From Syncephalis fuscata (lineage: Eukaryota; Zoopagomycota; Zoopagomycetes; Zoopagales; Piptocephalidaceae), in the NCBI GenBank assembly GCA_025786725.1, contig JAHLTZ010000010.1, positions 124,001 to 188,000 on the forward strand: a DNA stretch of 64,000 nt, written 5' to 3'. Of the stretch, positions 62,209 through 64,000 are shown one piece after another. How positions within the stretch are numbered: the first letter of the stretch is position 1; each line of letters starts with the position of its first letter. Made by a program: the position numbers and the translations under genes. The notes under the pieces are model-generated. The model was not told where the DNA came from. It saw nothing but the letters and a program-made list of their open reading frames with translations, and did no database searches.

Positions 62209-64000
62209 ATGGGACGTCGTCGGCCGGTATTATTGCCTCATCGGTTTCTTGGTCAGAACTACCATTGGATTCATCTTAAACAGAAAAGACGCGGTAGAAA
62301 CTGGATAGACCCATTGTTTCCGCCCAATGCTGCTTCATTAGGACCGCGATTTGCTCATCTGCCCGGTATTGTATGGTATCGACCATGGGTAAGTTGGATA
62401 GAACGTAGCAATTGAGGATAAAGCTAATGCTGTTAGTGTGTTAGGAAATTACTCCGCATGCACGATTTGCCAGCCGATCTCATCGATATAAAATATCAGG
62501 TGTTATACAAGGGTAAGTATTTATTATAAATTATTTAAATATTAATAACAATGATAACAATAACAACAACAATAACTAATTAATAACTAATTAAATTTAA
62601 CACCATAAAATATAGATCGATTGGTAATTGTTGGCTAGTGGCAACTATTGGCTTAGTGGCGCAACGGCCGAATTTGATGCGTCGTCTCGTGCCTTATATG
62701 CATCGACAGAACTGGTCGCCTGCACATGTAGTTCGTAATCCGAGTAAGTAAAAGCGATAGCAACTAGATCATTTATTTATACTGGTTAGGCGTTTATCGA
62801 TTTCAGTTCTATCGACTTGGTCGTTGGGTAGAAGTCGTTGTTGATGACTTGCTACCTTATGATACCATTAATGGCCGATTATTATTTGCACGCAGTACAG
62901 ATCCTAATGAGTTTTGGGTATCATTGGTTGAGAAAGCTTATGCAAAACTACTTGGTTCCTATGATGTACTCGATGCAGGTTCTGCAGCAGATGCCATTCT
63001 TGACTTTACATCAGCTGTCGTTGAAAGCTGGCCGATTCGACATCCATTGCCGTTACCAACGGGTACAGATGGACGGTCACCTGAGGCAAAGAAGCGGAGG
63101 AAGGCTATGAAAGAAGAGATGGACAGTCGTGGAAACAGATGCGAGGCTATGTACAAAGCAGTGCATTGACCAGCTGTGCTATTCTACCGCGTGATGATAG
63201 CTATCTTGATGGTGTTACAGGGCCTACTTTACCATTCCCTTCAGCTGGCAGTGTGCCTAGTATACTACCTGATGGTCTTATGAGTGGTGTAAGTCATAAA
63301 TCCAAGTCTATTTTGTTTAGATTAATAGTGTTTTATTTAGCATTCATACGGTATATTAGACGTCGTTGAAGTAATACAATTCCGCTTCATTTAAAGCTAT
63401 TTCCAAGTAGTGCACGTCGTCGTCCTATACATCGACTAGTACTATTGCTAGATCCATGGGGAGAGGCAAACTGGCGTGGACGATGGAGTGCATGGGCACA
63501 TAATGATTGGGATCAACTTCCTTGGTGGCATAGTATTCCACTACGCAATCGTGCCAATAGACTTGAAGGTATCTTCTGGATGTCATTTGATGATTTTCAG
63601 GCTCGATTTGATGTCATTCAAGTTGGCCGTTGTGTTAATACACAGCTTTTATCATTTCAACAACGCTGGACTCAGCGGCGATTCCACGATCGTTGGTGTG
63701 GACTCGATGGTACTGCCGGTGGCTGTACCAACTTTGATGGTAGTATTGCCGGCAATCCACAGTATTTGATGATGATAAAGGAGAAAAATACTGAAGTATT
63801 AATATCGCTGCAACAAGGAAAGCGACTAAATAAGAATGGCCGACCTACTGATCGTCCTGCGCAAGCTGGCATGGAAGAAAGACAGCTAGTGACTGCAACG
63901 GCAGTTAGTATGCCAACACAGGCGGTAGGGGCGGCCAATCGAGAAGGCAATTATGTTATCGGGTTTTTAGTAATGCGCGTTGAAGAAAATAGAAAAACAC
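62209..64000 (+). CDS. Calpain-family cysteine protease (partial at window end)
   Basis: Starts at ATG 62209; the window ends before the stop. Exons 62209-62388, 62445-62512, 62616-62743, 62791-63288 and 63341 onward. Calpain blocks in order: GIVWYRPW/EITPHARF, then QGSIGNCWLVATIG with the catalytic Cys, RLGRWVEVVVDDLLPY, DPNEFWVSLVEKAYAKL, SALTSCAI, HSYGILDV with the catalytic His, then LLDPWGEANWRGRWSAW where calpains have Asn-Pro-Trp-Gly; here Asp replaces the catalytic Asn. WMSFDDF, GTAGGCTNF and NPQYLMM follow (start of the C2-like domain). Two positions miss one nucleotide: near 63118 (EE then DGQSWKQMRGYV) and near 63378 (QFR then LHLKLFPSS). Calpains are Ca2+- or pH-signalling proteases in the cytosol; fungal PalB/Rim13 types are one possibility. 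Confidence 0.82.

Overview
The window is nuclear DNA of a compact, AT-rich, intron-rich eukaryote, most likely a fungus and probably an early-diverging one (inference). The evidence for a fungus is the gene set: an ENA-type (P-type IID) cation ATPase, an MDM31-family mitochondrial inner-membrane protein, an Sds3-domain protein, a twin CX9C CMC2 protein, and fungal-style LAS1, RRP46 and GOT1. Introns are mostly 45-130 nt with GTAAGT-like donors and TAG/CAG acceptors. Coding islands are clearly richer in GC than the spacers.

Layout. 1-7,909: the 3' end of a PRMT5 methyltransferase gene, an orphan acidic-tailed ORF followed by a strong RNA/DNA hairpin, a subtilisin-like protein lacking the catalytic His, a fold-back repeat element, a short COG7-like coiled-coil gene and a universal stress protein. 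8,483-15,857: RPL24, a MOSC-domain protein, a small coiled-coil gene, exosome subunit RRP46 and a Gln/His-rich Sds3-like corepressor subunit. 15,858-18,662: a repeat island with a 26-bp minisatellite and arms of the fold-back family. 18,663-31,336: MDM31, PUS7, UBC13, CMC2, an orphan Ser/Thr-rich protein, a TTC9-like TPR protein and MO25. 31,337-34,781: a gene-poor stretch with old repeats. 34,782-38,829: the ENA ATPase. 38,830-47,476: gene-poor, holding one secreted orphan, a tRNA-Ala(AGC) and a long inverted repeat (two 810-bp arms, 188-bp spacer). 47,477-64,000: calmodulin, a Rab-type GTPase, GOT1, tRNA adenosine deaminase TAD2, LAS1, a TPR protein resembling ETT1, profilin, an intronless sugar transporter, a secreted orphan and a calpain-type protease cut by the window end.

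The genes are ordinary eukaryotic housekeeping genes rather than one pathway. Many are arranged as head-to-head pairs with short shared promoters: MOSC/small coiled-coil, PUS7/UBC13, GOT1/TAD2 and LAS1/ETT1-like. The closest pair has 70 bp between start codons. Several functions converge on RNA and translation (RRP46, PUS7, TAD2, LAS1, RPL24, ETT1-like).

Three window-wide properties stand out. First, none of the 28 stop codons I could place is TGA. Second, at least seven conserved coding regions change frame by exactly one missing nucleotide, always in the same direction, which most simply means deletion errors in a long-read assembly. Third, four introns use GC-AG borders, and two genes hide their start or stop codons in exons of 3-12 nt.
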